64,000 bases of DNA from Alistipes sp. (lineage in GTDB: Bacteria > Bacteroidota > Bacteroidia > Bacteroidales > Rikenellaceae), in NCBI GenBank assembly GCA_021202985.1, contig JAJQCA010000049.1, forward strand, positions 24,670 to 88,669. The letters are read 5' to 3'. A model generated the notes under the pieces. It ran no database searches, was not told the origin of the DNA, and saw nothing but the letters and a program-made list of their open reading frames with translations. A program made the position numbers and the translations under genes. Shown piece after piece: positions 44,177-53,131 of this stretch; the first letter of the stretch is position 1, and each line of letters begins with the position of its first letter.

Positions 44177-44425
44177 ATGTTTTGGTTATGGTATATTCTA
44201 ATCGGTCTGGTAGCCGGATGGCTCGGTAGCCTCGTGGTTAAAGGTTCCGGTTCGGGCCTGCTGCTCAATCTCGTTATAGGTGTTATCGGCAGTCTCCTCG
44301 GCGGATGGCTCTTCGGCCTTATGGGCCTGGGCACCACCAGCATGCTCGGAAGCCTTATCACCGCTACTGTCGGTGCTATCGTACTGCTTCTGATAGTTAG
44401 CCTTTTCACACGCCGCCGCGTTTAG
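44177..44425 (+). CDS. GlsB/YeaQ/YmgE-type small membrane protein
   Basis: An 82-residue protein of three transmembrane helices, resembling the GlsB/YeaQ/YmgE (transglycosylase-associated) stress-protein family. Pattern: WYILIGLVAGWLGSLVVKGSG, LNLVIGVIGSLLGGWLFGLMG, then TATVGAIVLLLIVSLFTRRR. Gly-rich helices of this kind are induced by acid, osmotic or oxidative stress in other bacteria. A GC-rich hairpin follows, then the Ser/Arg-rich gene on the same strand. Long leader of about 260 nt with no recognised element. Function not known at the molecular level. Confidence 0.88.
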   Translation: MFWLWYILIGLVAGWLGSLVVKGSGSGLLLNLVIGVIGSLLGGWLFGLMGLGTTSMLGSLITATVGAIVLLLIVSLFTRRRV

Positions 44426-44451
44426 TCGTTGCCGAAATACGGGGCTGACAG

Positions 44452-44486
44452 CCCCCTGCCGGCCGGTTATCCGCCCCGGCAGGGGG
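44452..44486. terminator. Hairpin after the GlsB-like gene, 11-bp stem
   Basis: CCCCCTGCCGG (44452-44462) pairs with CCGGCAGGGGG (44476-44486), 13-nt loop. There is no U run, so read-through into the next gene is possible. Confidence 0.55.
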
Positions 44487-44533
44487 AGATGCGCCCCGGG
44501 CGACGGTAGGTTTAAACTTAATTAAATTCTTAT

Positions 44534-45307
44534 ATGGCAACATCTACAAAGCAAAAGACAAGGAAGACCACCACGGCGTCCGCCGGAACATCGCGCGGTA
44601 AAAACGCAGGCTCGGCGCGGGGAGAATCCTCTTCGAGGTCCGAAAGCAGGGACACTGCGAAGTCTTCGCGCGGCTCGTCCGCAAAGGAATCTTCTCCGAG
44701 GTCTGCCCGCAGCGGGTCGGCGAGCGGCAGTTCGTCGCGCTCGTCGCGAACGGCGGCCTCGAAGAGCGGTTCCACGGGGTCTTCTTCCCGCAGTGCGGCC
44801 GGCAAAAGCGGTTCGACCAGATCGTCGGGAACTACGGCAGGGTCCGCACGGTCTTCGCGCGGCACCGCCGCTACGGCTACCGCTACGCGCCCGTCGCGCA
44901 GTAAGTCATCCTCGTCGGCGAGCAAATCAGGCTCTTCCGCCCGGAAGGGTTCGACCGCTTCGGCATCCAGGTCGGGTTCCGCATCGCGTACGGCTTCTTC
45001 TTCGTCTTCCCGCGGCTCGTCGAGCAGTTCATCGTCGAGGAGTTCATCCGGCGGCAAGATGAAAGGTTCGCACCTCAACCTCAGCGCCGAACAGCGCGAC
45101 AAACTGCACAGCTCCGATTTCGGTATACCCGAAAAGAGGGAATTCCCTATGCCGGACGCAACGCACGTACGCGCCGCCGAAGCATATTTCCGTTACGCCT
45201 CACCGCAGGAGAAACCGATGCTGGCTCACCGCATAATGCTTAAAGCCAAAAAATACGGCGTAGAGCTGAAGAGCAACACTATCCGTGATTGGGCCAATAA
45301 GAAATGA
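44534..45307 (+). CDS. Ser/Arg-rich low-complexity protein with DUF6582-like C-terminal domain
   Basis: A 257-residue protein in two parts. Residues 1-175 are almost only Ser, Arg, Ala, Gly, Thr and Lys (for example SSSRSESRDTAKSSRG and TASSSSSRGSSSSSSSRSSS), strongly basic and surely disordered, like RNA- or DNA-binding tails. Residues about 180-257 are folded: LNLSAEQRDKLHSSDFGIPE, FPMPDATHVRAAEAYFRYA, HRIMLKAKKYGVEL, resembling the short DUF6582-type domain known from phage and environmental proteins. The tail is encoded by a repetitive, GC-rich stretch but is an uninterrupted frame. It follows a GlsB-like stress gene; a nucleoid or stress role is inference. No signal peptide. Strong terminator after it. 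Confidence 0.8.
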   Translation: MATSTKQKTRKTTTASAGTSRGKNAGSARGESSSRSESRDTAKSSRGSSAKESSPRSARSGSASGSSSRSSRTAASKSGSTGSSSRSAAGKSGSTRSSGTTAGSARSSRGTAATATATRPSRSKSSSSASKSGSSARKGSTASASRSGSASRTASSSSSRGSSSSSSSRSSSGGKMKGSHLNLSAEQRDKLHSSDFGIPEKREFPMPDATHVRAAEAYFRYASPQEKPMLAHRIMLKAKKYGVELKSNTIRDWANKK

Positions 45308-45330
45308 CAGGCCACCGGATAAGTTGACGT

Positions 45331-45360
45331 CCCGTTACACTCTGTGTAGCGGGATTTTTT
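45331..45360 (+). terminator. Rho-independent terminator of the Ser/Arg-rich gene
   Basis: CCCGTTACAC (45331-45340) pairs with GTGTAGCGGG (45344-45353) with one wobble pair and a 3-nt loop, followed by six T residues. Confidence 0.9.
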
Positions 45361-45372
45361 ATGGGTCCGGGG

Positions 45373-45684
45373 TTAGTCAATCACCTCGAAATCTACGCTG
45401 CCGGAGTAATGCACCGTTACAGTGCGTCCGGCCCTGATTCTGAAGGTTTCGGCAAAGGCTATTCCGGTACCGCATGCTATCCGGTATTCCCCCTTTTCCA
45501 GTTCGACGGTGAAACCGTCGGTCGTGCCACGGTATATCACATCTTCCGGATTATCGGTGCTATACAGGGTGGTATAGGTTTCGAAATCGGCCGTAAACTG
45601 CAGGATACCTTTCGGGCTTTTGTCGTCAGAGCATGAAATAAGTATCAGGGCAGGCAGGAGAAGCAGTAAAATGGATTTTTTCAT
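45373..45684 (-). CDS. Small lipoprotein (103 aa)
   Basis: MKKSILLLLLPALILISC with lipobox LISC and SDDKSPKG after it. The short mature part (about 85 residues) appears to be a beta-sandwich-like fold, ending VTVHYSGSVDFEVID. No family recognised. It is convergent with the Ser/Arg-rich gene and has a well-formed promoter (TTTG N20 TATATTTG). Function unknown. Confidence 0.75.
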   Translation of the reverse strand: MKKSILLLLLPALILISCSDDKSPKGILQFTADFETYTTLYSTDNPEDVIYRGTTDGFTVELEKGEYRIACGTGIAFAETFRIRAGRTVTVHYSGSVDFEVID

Positions 45685-45709
45685 AACGGTTTCTTTCCCG
45701 GTTCGGATA

Positions 45710-45741
45710 CAAATATATGAAACCGTGATTGTGGTTGCAAA
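45710..45741 (-). promoter_or_regulatory. Promoter of the 103-aa lipoprotein (TTTG N20 TATATTTG)
   Basis: Minus strand: TTTG at 45741-45738 and TATATTTG at 45717-45710 with a 20-nt spacer, 26 nt before the start. Confidence 0.7.
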
Positions 45742-45789
45742 TTGCAGGGAACGGATATTACAGCGGATAAAGCCGCCGGCGGGAAGGCC

Positions 45790-48093
45790 TCAGAACGGGT
45801 AGCCGATGGCAAGGTGGAACCCGAGGCCGTCTTTGAAACGGGGTATGTTATAATAACCGCCGCGGCCGGTATCATAGGGCAGATGGATTCCTATTCCCAG
45901 GTCCGCACGGATTACCAGATAACTTATGTCGTACCGCAGGCCGGCGCCGGTGCCCGTTGCCAGTTCGCGCGGGAAATTCCGGAAGCGGAACCTGCCGCCG
46001 GGACGGGTGTCGTCCTCCCGTACGAGCCATATATTACCCGCGTCGAGGAACACCGCGCCGTTCAGTCCCCCGGCGATTTTGAAACGGTACTCGACGTTGG
46101 CCTCGAAACGGATATCGCCCGTCTGGTCGAAGTAACCGTACTGGTCCTCCGTGTCCGGAATATAGCTGCCCGGGCCTATGGACCGTACCGTGAAGGCCCG
46201 GATGCTGTTCGCGCCGCCCACATAAAACTGTTCGCTGTACGGCATTACCGTCGAGTTGCCGTAAGCGTACCCGACACCCAGCACTACCCGGCTGGCGACG
46301 GTCGAAGCGCTGCCCACAGCTTTATAGAATTTGAATTCGCTAACTCCCTTGACGAACTGGGAGAACTGGTTGCCGAATATCTTCTTGGGCGGATGATGCC
46401 CCGTGACGCCCCATGCCGCCGCGAAGATATTGCCCGCCGTTGTAGCCGTTGTTTGCCAGATAAAGCGGTCACGGTCGCGGCGGCCGACCCTGCGGTCGGC
46501 GGTGAAGGTGTAGGAGGCCGACGGGATAAACTGGTTTTTAAAACTCTCGGCAATAGCCGGATTGTGGTACATCGTGCTGTCGAAAGCAACGGTGGTTCGC
46601 AGCAGGTGGTTATAGACGAATCGGAACAGCGTGATGTTATGGCTGCTGGAGGAGGAGGTCTGGAAGTCGTAGGAGGTGTAGAAGTTAAACGAGGCCATGG
46701 TGAAGAAGTCGGGCCGGTTAAGGATATTAGCCCCGAGGTTGAACGTGGTGCGCGAAGGGTATTTGCGCGGCCGGGGAATAAATCCCGGCGCCAGAATCCG
46801 GGGAAATGTGAGCGAGGCATTGATGCCGAACTCGTAGGAGTTTATGGCCCCGGAATTGACCTGCGAACTGGTGTTGCCGGTCTGCCATTCGTAGGAACCG
46901 TTGAGACGGACCGAGAGCACCTCCCCGCCGCGGAACAGGTTCTTGTGGCGCACGGCGAAAGTGGCTCCAGGGCCGATGAAACTGTTCGACTTGCTTGAAA
47001 AGTCCACTTCGAACTCGGCATCTATCGGCTTATCGAACTCCCCGGACAGGGTCATGTCTATCTTATCACCGCCCTTTATGGAGTCGAGCGGGGTGACGCT
47101 CAGGTTCACGTACCGGAATATACCGAGGGTGGTCAGGTTGTCGAGGGTCTTGTTTATGGTTCTTACGTCCGCGGGGTCCCCCTCATGAATTTCGAGCAGC
47201 CTGCGCAGAAGGCGCGGGCGTATACGCAGGGGGGTGTCGTAATTCAGCTGCACGTCGCCGAGCATTATGGAATCCCGGCCGTCCGAGACGGGGTTGAATA
47301 ACTCGACCGTGATGTCGCCGATATCGTAAGGCCGCAGTGCGTCCTCCGGCGTCCCCTGCGCGAGTCTCATTCGCAGGTCCACCTCGTAACGGGCCCGGGT
47401 GGTGTCGGCGAGGTATTCGAGGTAGTCGGGACGGAAATAGTAATAACTGCGGTTGCGCAGGTAGTTGGTGATGCGGACCCTTTCGTTCGACAGGGTGTCG
47501 ATATTGTACTGCGCACCGGGCACTAACGGGGAGGTAGGGCGTAGAGAATCTATCGCCGACGTAACCGCGGAGACTGTGTCCGGGTACTCGACGCTTGAGT
47601 AGTACCACGGCGGAGCTATATGCACCTCGTAGTTCATCCGCGCTTTTTTCGGGTTCTTTTTGGGCAGTATCTCGTAACTTGCCGAGGAGCCGAAATAGCC
47701 GTAATTCTCCAGAATATCCTCCACGAGTCCCATCCGTGGGTCGAGGCGCAGGTCGGAGACCAGCACAGGTTGCTTTGCAAACGTGCGGTATATCCATGCC
47801 CGGAAACCGGTGGTGCGCTCGGTGTAGAAATAGTTCCAGAACCACAGCCCGATTGGAAGCGGGGTGCGTACGTAAGGACTTATAAGGGGATTGTTAGGTT
47901 TTACCGACAGCGGGTCCTTGACGGCCGATTCCACCGAAGAAGGCACGTCGAGACTGTCGGGGGCCTCTATCCGGATTTTCTTAACGCCGGTGTAGAGCAC
48001 CTCACCGTCCGAGAGCCTTTTAGTGGTCGAACAACCCAGGAGCATTGACAGCATTCCTGCTGTCCAAAAGATATGTCTCGCCCTTATTCCCAT
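45790..48093 (-). CDS. Lipid-anchored Omp85/TamA-like protein (TamL)
   Basis: The 767-residue protein opens with a lipoprotein signal (MGIRARHIFWTAGMLSMLLGC, lipobox LLGC, then STTKRLSDGE), unusual for an Omp85 protein but characteristic of the TamL variant of Bacteroidota. Residues about 30-400 have POTRA-like repeats (VDLRMRLAQGT, LLEIHEGDPADVRTINKTL, YVNLSVTPLDSIKGGDKID), and the C-terminal 370 residues form an outer-membrane barrel ending GFHLAIGYPF with a C-terminal aromatic. A VRSIGPGSYIPD stretch lies near the lid-lock region. Stop-to-start distance from tamB is 13 nt, so they form one operon, as expected for TamA/TamB-type envelope assembly. A start at 48246 would overlap tamB. Confidence 0.85.
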   Translation of the reverse strand: MGIRARHIFWTAGMLSMLLGCSTTKRLSDGEVLYTGVKKIRIEAPDSLDVPSSVESAVKDPLSVKPNNPLISPYVRTPLPIGLWFWNYFYTERTTGFRAWIYRTFAKQPVLVSDLRLDPRMGLVEDILENYGYFGSSASYEILPKKNPKKARMNYEVHIAPPWYYSSVEYPDTVSAVTSAIDSLRPTSPLVPGAQYNIDTLSNERVRITNYLRNRSYYYFRPDYLEYLADTTRARYEVDLRMRLAQGTPEDALRPYDIGDITVELFNPVSDGRDSIMLGDVQLNYDTPLRIRPRLLRRLLEIHEGDPADVRTINKTLDNLTTLGIFRYVNLSVTPLDSIKGGDKIDMTLSGEFDKPIDAEFEVDFSSKSNSFIGPGATFAVRHKNLFRGGEVLSVRLNGSYEWQTGNTSSQVNSGAINSYEFGINASLTFPRILAPGFIPRPRKYPSRTTFNLGANILNRPDFFTMASFNFYTSYDFQTSSSSSHNITLFRFVYNHLLRTTVAFDSTMYHNPAIAESFKNQFIPSASYTFTADRRVGRRDRDRFIWQTTATTAGNIFAAAWGVTGHHPPKKIFGNQFSQFVKGVSEFKFYKAVGSASTVASRVVLGVGYAYGNSTVMPYSEQFYVGGANSIRAFTVRSIGPGSYIPDTEDQYGYFDQTGDIRFEANVEYRFKIAGGLNGAVFLDAGNIWLVREDDTRPGGRFRFRNFPRELATGTGAGLRYDISYLVIRADLGIGIHLPYDTGRGGYYNIPRFKDGLGFHLAIGYPF

Positions 48094-48106
48094 TCTGTAA
48101 AGTGAT

Positions 48107-51100
48107 TTATAAACCGTCGGCGTCCTCCCGCTTATCCTCCCGGGTTTGGCTGGCCTCCGTCCCGTCGTTGCCGAGCTTGGCCCCGTCATCCTGCCGCTGC
48201 TGGCGGGCCGGGTCGGCACCCGAATCCCTTTCGGCCTGCCGTACACGTTGCTTGACCTCCTTGCGGCTGCGGCGGTAGGCCTTTTGCTCCGGGCTTCGCC
48301 TCAGGCGGAAAAGTTCTTTCAGTTTATTGAGTTTCTTGCGGGCCACGAATCCGAAGCCGGTTTCGGTTACCTCGCCTTCGAGGATGCTCTCTTGGGTGTT
48401 GTACCGGTAGGCCTTCAGGAACATATTGTCGCGGTTCGAAAGGCGGTATTCGAGCGTGATGTCGTCCACGAAATTGTCGCGCAGGTTCTCGTTGGTGCCC
48501 GCGTCCGGGTTTATACTTCCGCCTACGGTGACCTGTACCCGGTCATCGAACAGCGACTTGGATACCCGGTACGAGTAGTCGGTATGCTGGTTGCCGTCGG
48601 AGTCGGTGACCGAGTTGACGCCCAGGGACAGGTCTACACCCGGAAGGCTGTTGCGTGCCCATTGGTTGAGTTCCTTTTCTATGAAACTGTTCAGCGGATT
48701 GTTGGCGTCCACTTTGGCCGTCGTACCCGGGCCGGTGTAGGTATTGTAAACCAGTAGGGCTATGGCCTGCTGGGACCGCTCCTCGGCCGAGAGGGACTGC
48801 AACTGGTTCTGGATTGCAAGGTCGGACGGGGCGGCAAGGTCGAAAACCAAAGCAAGGTTCTCGAGCGAATTGCGGATGCTGACGGTTATCTCGAACGTGA
48901 CGCTACGCGTTGAGCCGTCCGATTCCACGTTCGTGCGAAGGCTCTCTGTTGCGGTTACGTTGAACGACGAGTTGGCGATATCGCCGGTCCACTCCACGTA
49001 ACTGCCGTCGTTCACGGTAAAGGTTTTGGCCGATATCACCGGCGGATTGTAGACCACCGTGCCGCCCGACAGGGTATAGCGGCCGGTAAAACGCGAGTCG
49101 CCCTGCGAGTTCATCGTATAGGTGAGGGTGCCGTCGCCGGTCAGTTCGGCGCGGTTGTTACCGTCCGCCGACAGGTTGATGGTAGCCTTCACGTTGTCCT
49201 GTATATCCACGTTCACGAGCATATCCATTCCCCAGACACGCAGCAGGGCGGCCGAGTCGGCGGCGAATACCGCCGTGGTGTCGGAGAAGGAGATAAAGGT
49301 TACGATATCCTGCGATTCGTCGCGTACGTCGAGGTTGTTGTCGGGCAGGGTATAGGTCACGTCGGTTCCCGTCAGTACGGATATATCGCCGCGGACACGC
49401 AAGGCGTCCAAGCTACCCTCGGCGGTAATATCTATATCGGTAAGCGCCCGGCCGTAGACATTGGAACCGTCGCTGCGCTGTGAATTTACCAATTCGAAAT
49501 TCTCGGCCTCCACGGTGAGGTCGGCACCGGGTGCGGAGAGGTCCGAAATATCGAGCGAACCGTCGATCGTGAGCGGCTGACCGTTCGGAGCGGTTATGGC
49601 ATACCGGTCGAAAATTGCCTGCCCCTGCCGGAATACTATATAATCGGAAGGCAGGGTGAAGGAAGTACCCGCTATCGGCACCGTGAGAGACCCGTCGGCG
49701 AACCCGAGGCGCCCCTCGATATCGAGGCCGCCCGGCTTCGAGCCGAGGTGAAGCTCTCCGTTGGCGCGTCCCTGCGCCTGTACGGTCTCTTCCGGAAGGA
49801 ACGGGTTCACGGCCGCGAGGGGAAGGGAGGTGAGCCGTGCGTCTATATCCGTCACCCCGTTGCCGAGCTTACCGTCGGCGGTCAGAACTTCGGTACCGTC
49901 CACACTCATCCGGATGCCGTTAAGGCTGTTGCCGGTGGAGTCGCTGCGAAGGTCGGCCGTAAGGCCGATGTCGCCTATCCGGCGGCCGTCCCACGAAGCC
50001 GAATCTATTTTAACCTCACCTTCCACGGCCGTCAAGGGTCCGGCCATGCCGAACCGTATGTCGGTCGAGAGTATACCACCGGCCGGTGGCGGCGATGGGA
50101 ACAATCCGAGCGTGGCGGCGATATCCACCCCGCCCATGTCAAGCCGTACCGCACCCTGCGGTATGCCGTCGAGTTGGGCGGAAGTGATGTATACATGCTC
50201 GCCGTCCCCGTCCAGTCGGAGGTCGGCGTAAAGCTCCCGGTCGAAATCGTATGTAAGGTAATTTTCCGTGTTGACCGTCCACGGGCGGTAGCCGAATATA
50301 AGGTCGTCGGGCATCATCCGCACCGTGACGGCCGTATCCGAAAGCCCGGCCGTAAGGCCGAACCGGAATCCCACACTGTCGGCCCGGTCGCGCTGGAGCA
50401 GCGACAGTTCCGCCTCGTTGTCCTCGATGTAACCACGGGCGCGCACCAGCGCCACCCGGTCTATATTGCCGGGCCGGTTGCGCAGGCGGACGGCATATTC
50501 GAGCCGCTTATCGTTGCGGCGCATCCATATGTTGAGGGTGTCGAGCGTCAGGCCGGAGGTCTGTAACCCCTGGGCCACCACCGACGCCCGGAACTGTTCG
50601 CTGTCGAGCGTGGATGCCGATACGTCGAGGGTGGAGAAGCCGTATCCGTTGTCCAGTAGCAGGCCGTGCAGGATATTGTTGCTGCCAGCATGGAGGTCGA
50701 GCCGCAGGGGCGGCAGCGCCTGCTGGAGCCGCTCCATATCGAGCGACCGGTCGGCGAATTGCCTTCCGAACTCGTCGCCGGCAGCCGTTATCCGCGCTCC
50801 TATGGAATCCAGCGGGACCGCGGCCATAAACTCGAGGTCCAGGTCGCCCGTCTCCGCCCGGGCCGCTACTCCGTGGCGCCCGGCACGGGCATACAGTTCG
50901 GCATGAGTGATGCTTTCGGAACGGTCGCCGTGATTTATCCGAACGGTGTCGAGTACGACCGACGCCGCGTAGGCCGTGTCCGCCCACATCCTGAAGTTGG
51001 CGTCGAGCAGACCGGCCACGGCAAGGGGAGACTGCGAGAGGCCCAATGCCCCGATGTCGGCGTTAGCGACCCTTCCCGTAACGCGGACGTAGAGTGAGTC

Positions 51101-52945
51101 GCCCGTAGTACCTTCCATATGCAGGTCCGTGGCCAGGGGCCGGCTGCCGCTGTACAGGTCTCCATGCAGGGCTCCACCTGAAAGGAGCGCTTTCAAAGTT
51201 ATGTCCGTGTACGGATAGTTGTAGTAGTCGAACCGGTCGATTACAATCGACAGGTCTGCTGCCGCGGCCGACGACAGGGGGTTGAAACCCGAGCCTTCGG
51301 CATCGAGCGTAAGTGTCGCTATGCCGAGTGAATCCCGCGGCAGGAACCGGAAGAGCGGGAAGGCCACGGTTTCGAGCCTTATATCGTAACGCTCGGCAGA
51401 AGTGTTTACGTTCCCGGCAAGGTGCAGGGTCCCCTCGTCCACCGAAAGGGTTAGGTCCGGCGACAGGGAGCCGGGCGAGAAGGCCGCATGGCCGTGCAGG
51501 GTCATGCCCGGCGGTATATCTATACGGTTGCGCAGGGCGGTGTCGGCAATAAGGCTTTTGAGGGGGCGGAGGTCGCCCGTACGGCCGCGGAAATCTATGT
51601 CCCCGCCCAGCCGGACCGGGTCATCGAGCGAGGTGACGGTTCCACCGGTGGTAAGCTGGAGCATGCCCGGTAAATCCGCCTCGAGGTTCGATATCGACAG
51701 GCGGGACAATGTCCCGCTTGCCGAAGCGTCGATGGTCATGGTACGCCCCGATACGGCGGCCGCCAATTGACGGTCCAGCGGTGCGAAAAGCATTAGTTCG
51801 TCTCCGTCCACCCGGGTCTCGACCGTAGCCGTTACCGGCGCGGCCGTGTCGCCGTCGAGAACGCCCTTCCCGGCCGTAATATCCGCCCTGACGGTGGAAC
51901 CTGCGGTAATCAGGCTGAAATCAGCCAGACGCAGCCCGGCGGAGTCCATGGCGAAACTCCCCGTACCCTGCCGCACCTCGAGGCCCGAGGCTTCCCGGAA
52001 CGAGAGTGCCGACAGGTGCAGGCTTACCTCTGCCCCGCGGCTGTAGACCGAATCGGCCCGCAGGTCGAGCGCTGTTAGGAATATATCGTCCGTATCGAAC
52101 CCGGCCCGGCGGCGGAGAGTATCCGCGGTGTAATAGCGGGCGGTGTTGTCGTTGAGGGTTACCGAAGCCACATTTACGGTCCACGGCTCCCCGGGGATGT
52201 CCGGTGAGTCCGGTCGGGGGGGAATGGCGTTTTGCCGGGGCGGTGAGTAGCTGTACCGTGCCGTGTCGAGGATTAAACCGGCCACCGTAACGGTCTGCTC
52301 GGGGAGCGAAACGACGGCATTCTTTATATCCGCGTGGCGCAGGTCGGCGGCGAGGGTTCCGCCGGTGCCGTCCATATTGAAAACTATATCGGAGAGTGTG
52401 GCGGCCGAGAGCTGTATCTTCCACCGCGCGGTATCGGACGGGGAGTCGTCCGGCGGAGTGTCGCCGAGGGTCATGGCGGCGCGGAGTCCCGAAATGTCGA
52501 TACTACCCAGATCAATATCGCTGCGTTTCAGGCTTACGAGCGCCTGCGGGACGGTAAGGCTCCGGAGGGTACCGCGCAGTATTAAAGTGCCGGCCGAGTC
52601 GGTGTAATTTATAAATGTATCCTGCAAATCCAGCCCGGTGGCCCGGAGGTTACTTCGCACCAGCGGCAGCAGGGCTATGCGCGCATCCACCGACGTGCTC
52701 CGCAGCAGAGTGTCCCCGTCGGGTCGGATAGCAGTTACGTTGTCCAGGCGCAGTACCGCCGGGAACCGCATCCGGAAGTTGTCTATTGTAACGGCAAGGC
52801 CTGTGCTCCGGGAAACCGACGCCAGCGCCTTGTCCTTTATAAACCGCTGTACCGGCGGTACGTAGATTAGGATAGCGACCAATACCAGCAACCCGGCGAC
52901 CGATAGGATCACCGCGAGCAATACCTTTAATAATTTCTTCTGCAT
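48107..52945 (-). CDS. tamB: Translocation and assembly module TamB-like protein
   Basis: A 1612-residue protein with an N-terminal inner-membrane helix (LLKVLLAVILSVAGLLVLVAIL) and a very long periplasmic part rich in beta strands with repeated two-strand units, ending in the conserved DUF490/TamB C-terminal domain (YTLSGGTVVYNPPVISAKTF and LNQWARNSLPGVDLSLGVN). After it comes a basic, Arg/Lys/Gln-rich tail. TamB spans the periplasm and works with TamA/TamL in outer-membrane protein insertion and lipid traffic. Start at 52945 (MQKKLLKV) is preferred; a longer frame to 52984 adds 13 residues. The promoter on the minus strand was not clear. Divergent from the GH43 gene. Confidence 0.87.
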   Translation of the reverse strand: MQKKLLKVLLAVILSVAGLLVLVAILIYVPPVQRFIKDKALASVSRSTGLAVTIDNFRMRFPAVLRLDNVTAIRPDGDTLLRSTSVDARIALLPLVRSNLRATGLDLQDTFINYTDSAGTLILRGTLRSLTVPQALVSLKRSDIDLGSIDISGLRAAMTLGDTPPDDSPSDTARWKIQLSAATLSDIVFNMDGTGGTLAADLRHADIKNAVVSLPEQTVTVAGLILDTARYSYSPPRQNAIPPRPDSPDIPGEPWTVNVASVTLNDNTARYYTADTLRRRAGFDTDDIFLTALDLRADSVYSRGAEVSLHLSALSFREASGLEVRQGTGSFAMDSAGLRLADFSLITAGSTVRADITAGKGVLDGDTAAPVTATVETRVDGDELMLFAPLDRQLAAAVSGRTMTIDASASGTLSRLSISNLEADLPGMLQLTTGGTVTSLDDPVRLGGDIDFRGRTGDLRPLKSLIADTALRNRIDIPPGMTLHGHAAFSPGSLSPDLTLSVDEGTLHLAGNVNTSAERYDIRLETVAFPLFRFLPRDSLGIATLTLDAEGSGFNPLSSAAAADLSIVIDRFDYYNYPYTDITLKALLSGGALHGDLYSGSRPLATDLHMEGTTGDSLYVRVTGRVANADIGALGLSQSPLAVAGLLDANFRMWADTAYAASVVLDTVRINHGDRSESITHAELYARAGRHGVAARAETGDLDLEFMAAVPLDSIGARITAAGDEFGRQFADRSLDMERLQQALPPLRLDLHAGSNNILHGLLLDNGYGFSTLDVSASTLDSEQFRASVVAQGLQTSGLTLDTLNIWMRRNDKRLEYAVRLRNRPGNIDRVALVRARGYIEDNEAELSLLQRDRADSVGFRFGLTAGLSDTAVTVRMMPDDLIFGYRPWTVNTENYLTYDFDRELYADLRLDGDGEHVYITSAQLDGIPQGAVRLDMGGVDIAATLGLFPSPPPAGGILSTDIRFGMAGPLTAVEGEVKIDSASWDGRRIGDIGLTADLRSDSTGNSLNGIRMSVDGTEVLTADGKLGNGVTDIDARLTSLPLAAVNPFLPEETVQAQGRANGELHLGSKPGGLDIEGRLGFADGSLTVPIAGTSFTLPSDYIVFRQGQAIFDRYAITAPNGQPLTIDGSLDISDLSAPGADLTVEAENFELVNSQRSDGSNVYGRALTDIDITAEGSLDALRVRGDISVLTGTDVTYTLPDNNLDVRDESQDIVTFISFSDTTAVFAADSAALLRVWGMDMLVNVDIQDNVKATINLSADGNNRAELTGDGTLTYTMNSQGDSRFTGRYTLSGGTVVYNPPVISAKTFTVNDGSYVEWTGDIANSSFNVTATESLRTNVESDGSTRSVTFEITVSIRNSLENLALVFDLAAPSDLAIQNQLQSLSAEERSQQAIALLVYNTYTGPGTTAKVDANNPLNSFIEKELNQWARNSLPGVDLSLGVNSVTDSDGNQHTDYSYRVSKSLFDDRVQVTVGGSINPDAGTNENLRDNFVDDITLEYRLSNRDNMFLKAYRYNTQESILEGEVTETGFGFVARKKLNKLKELFRLRRSPEQKAYRRSRKEVKQRVRQAERDSGADPARQQRQDDGAKLGNDGTEASQTREDKREDADGL

Positions 52946-53048
52946 CCTGGCTGCCGGAGGTTCGTTTGCCTGCGTCGTATGCAAATACGGTGCCCACGGC
53001 TGTTCCCCGGGCCGTTGAAGAGGCCGAAGAAGGGCGTTGAAGGGCGGA

Positions 53049-53080
53049 TTTGATAGGACGTCCTTAAATTTATATATTTG
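53049..53080 (+). promoter_or_regulatory. Promoter of the GH43-ABC operon (TTTG N20 TATATTTG)
   Basis: TTTG at 53049-53052 and TATATTTG at 53073-53080 with exactly 20 nt between them, 51 nt before the GH43 start. Confidence 0.75.
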
Positions 53081-53131
53081 TCAGGAGCCGTGCAAACTGT
53101 CCCGGCACCTGTCAACTCAAATACCCTTACG

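Noticed and set aside
44530..45102. Minus-strand acidic 190-codon frame
   Set aside because: It is only the complement of the Ser/Arg-rich repeat of the plus-strand gene (Glu/Asp/Leu-rich by codon complement).
48094..48246. N-terminal extension of the TamL gene
   Set aside because: It overlaps the tamB gene and lacks any signal before the lipobox; start at 48093 fits better.
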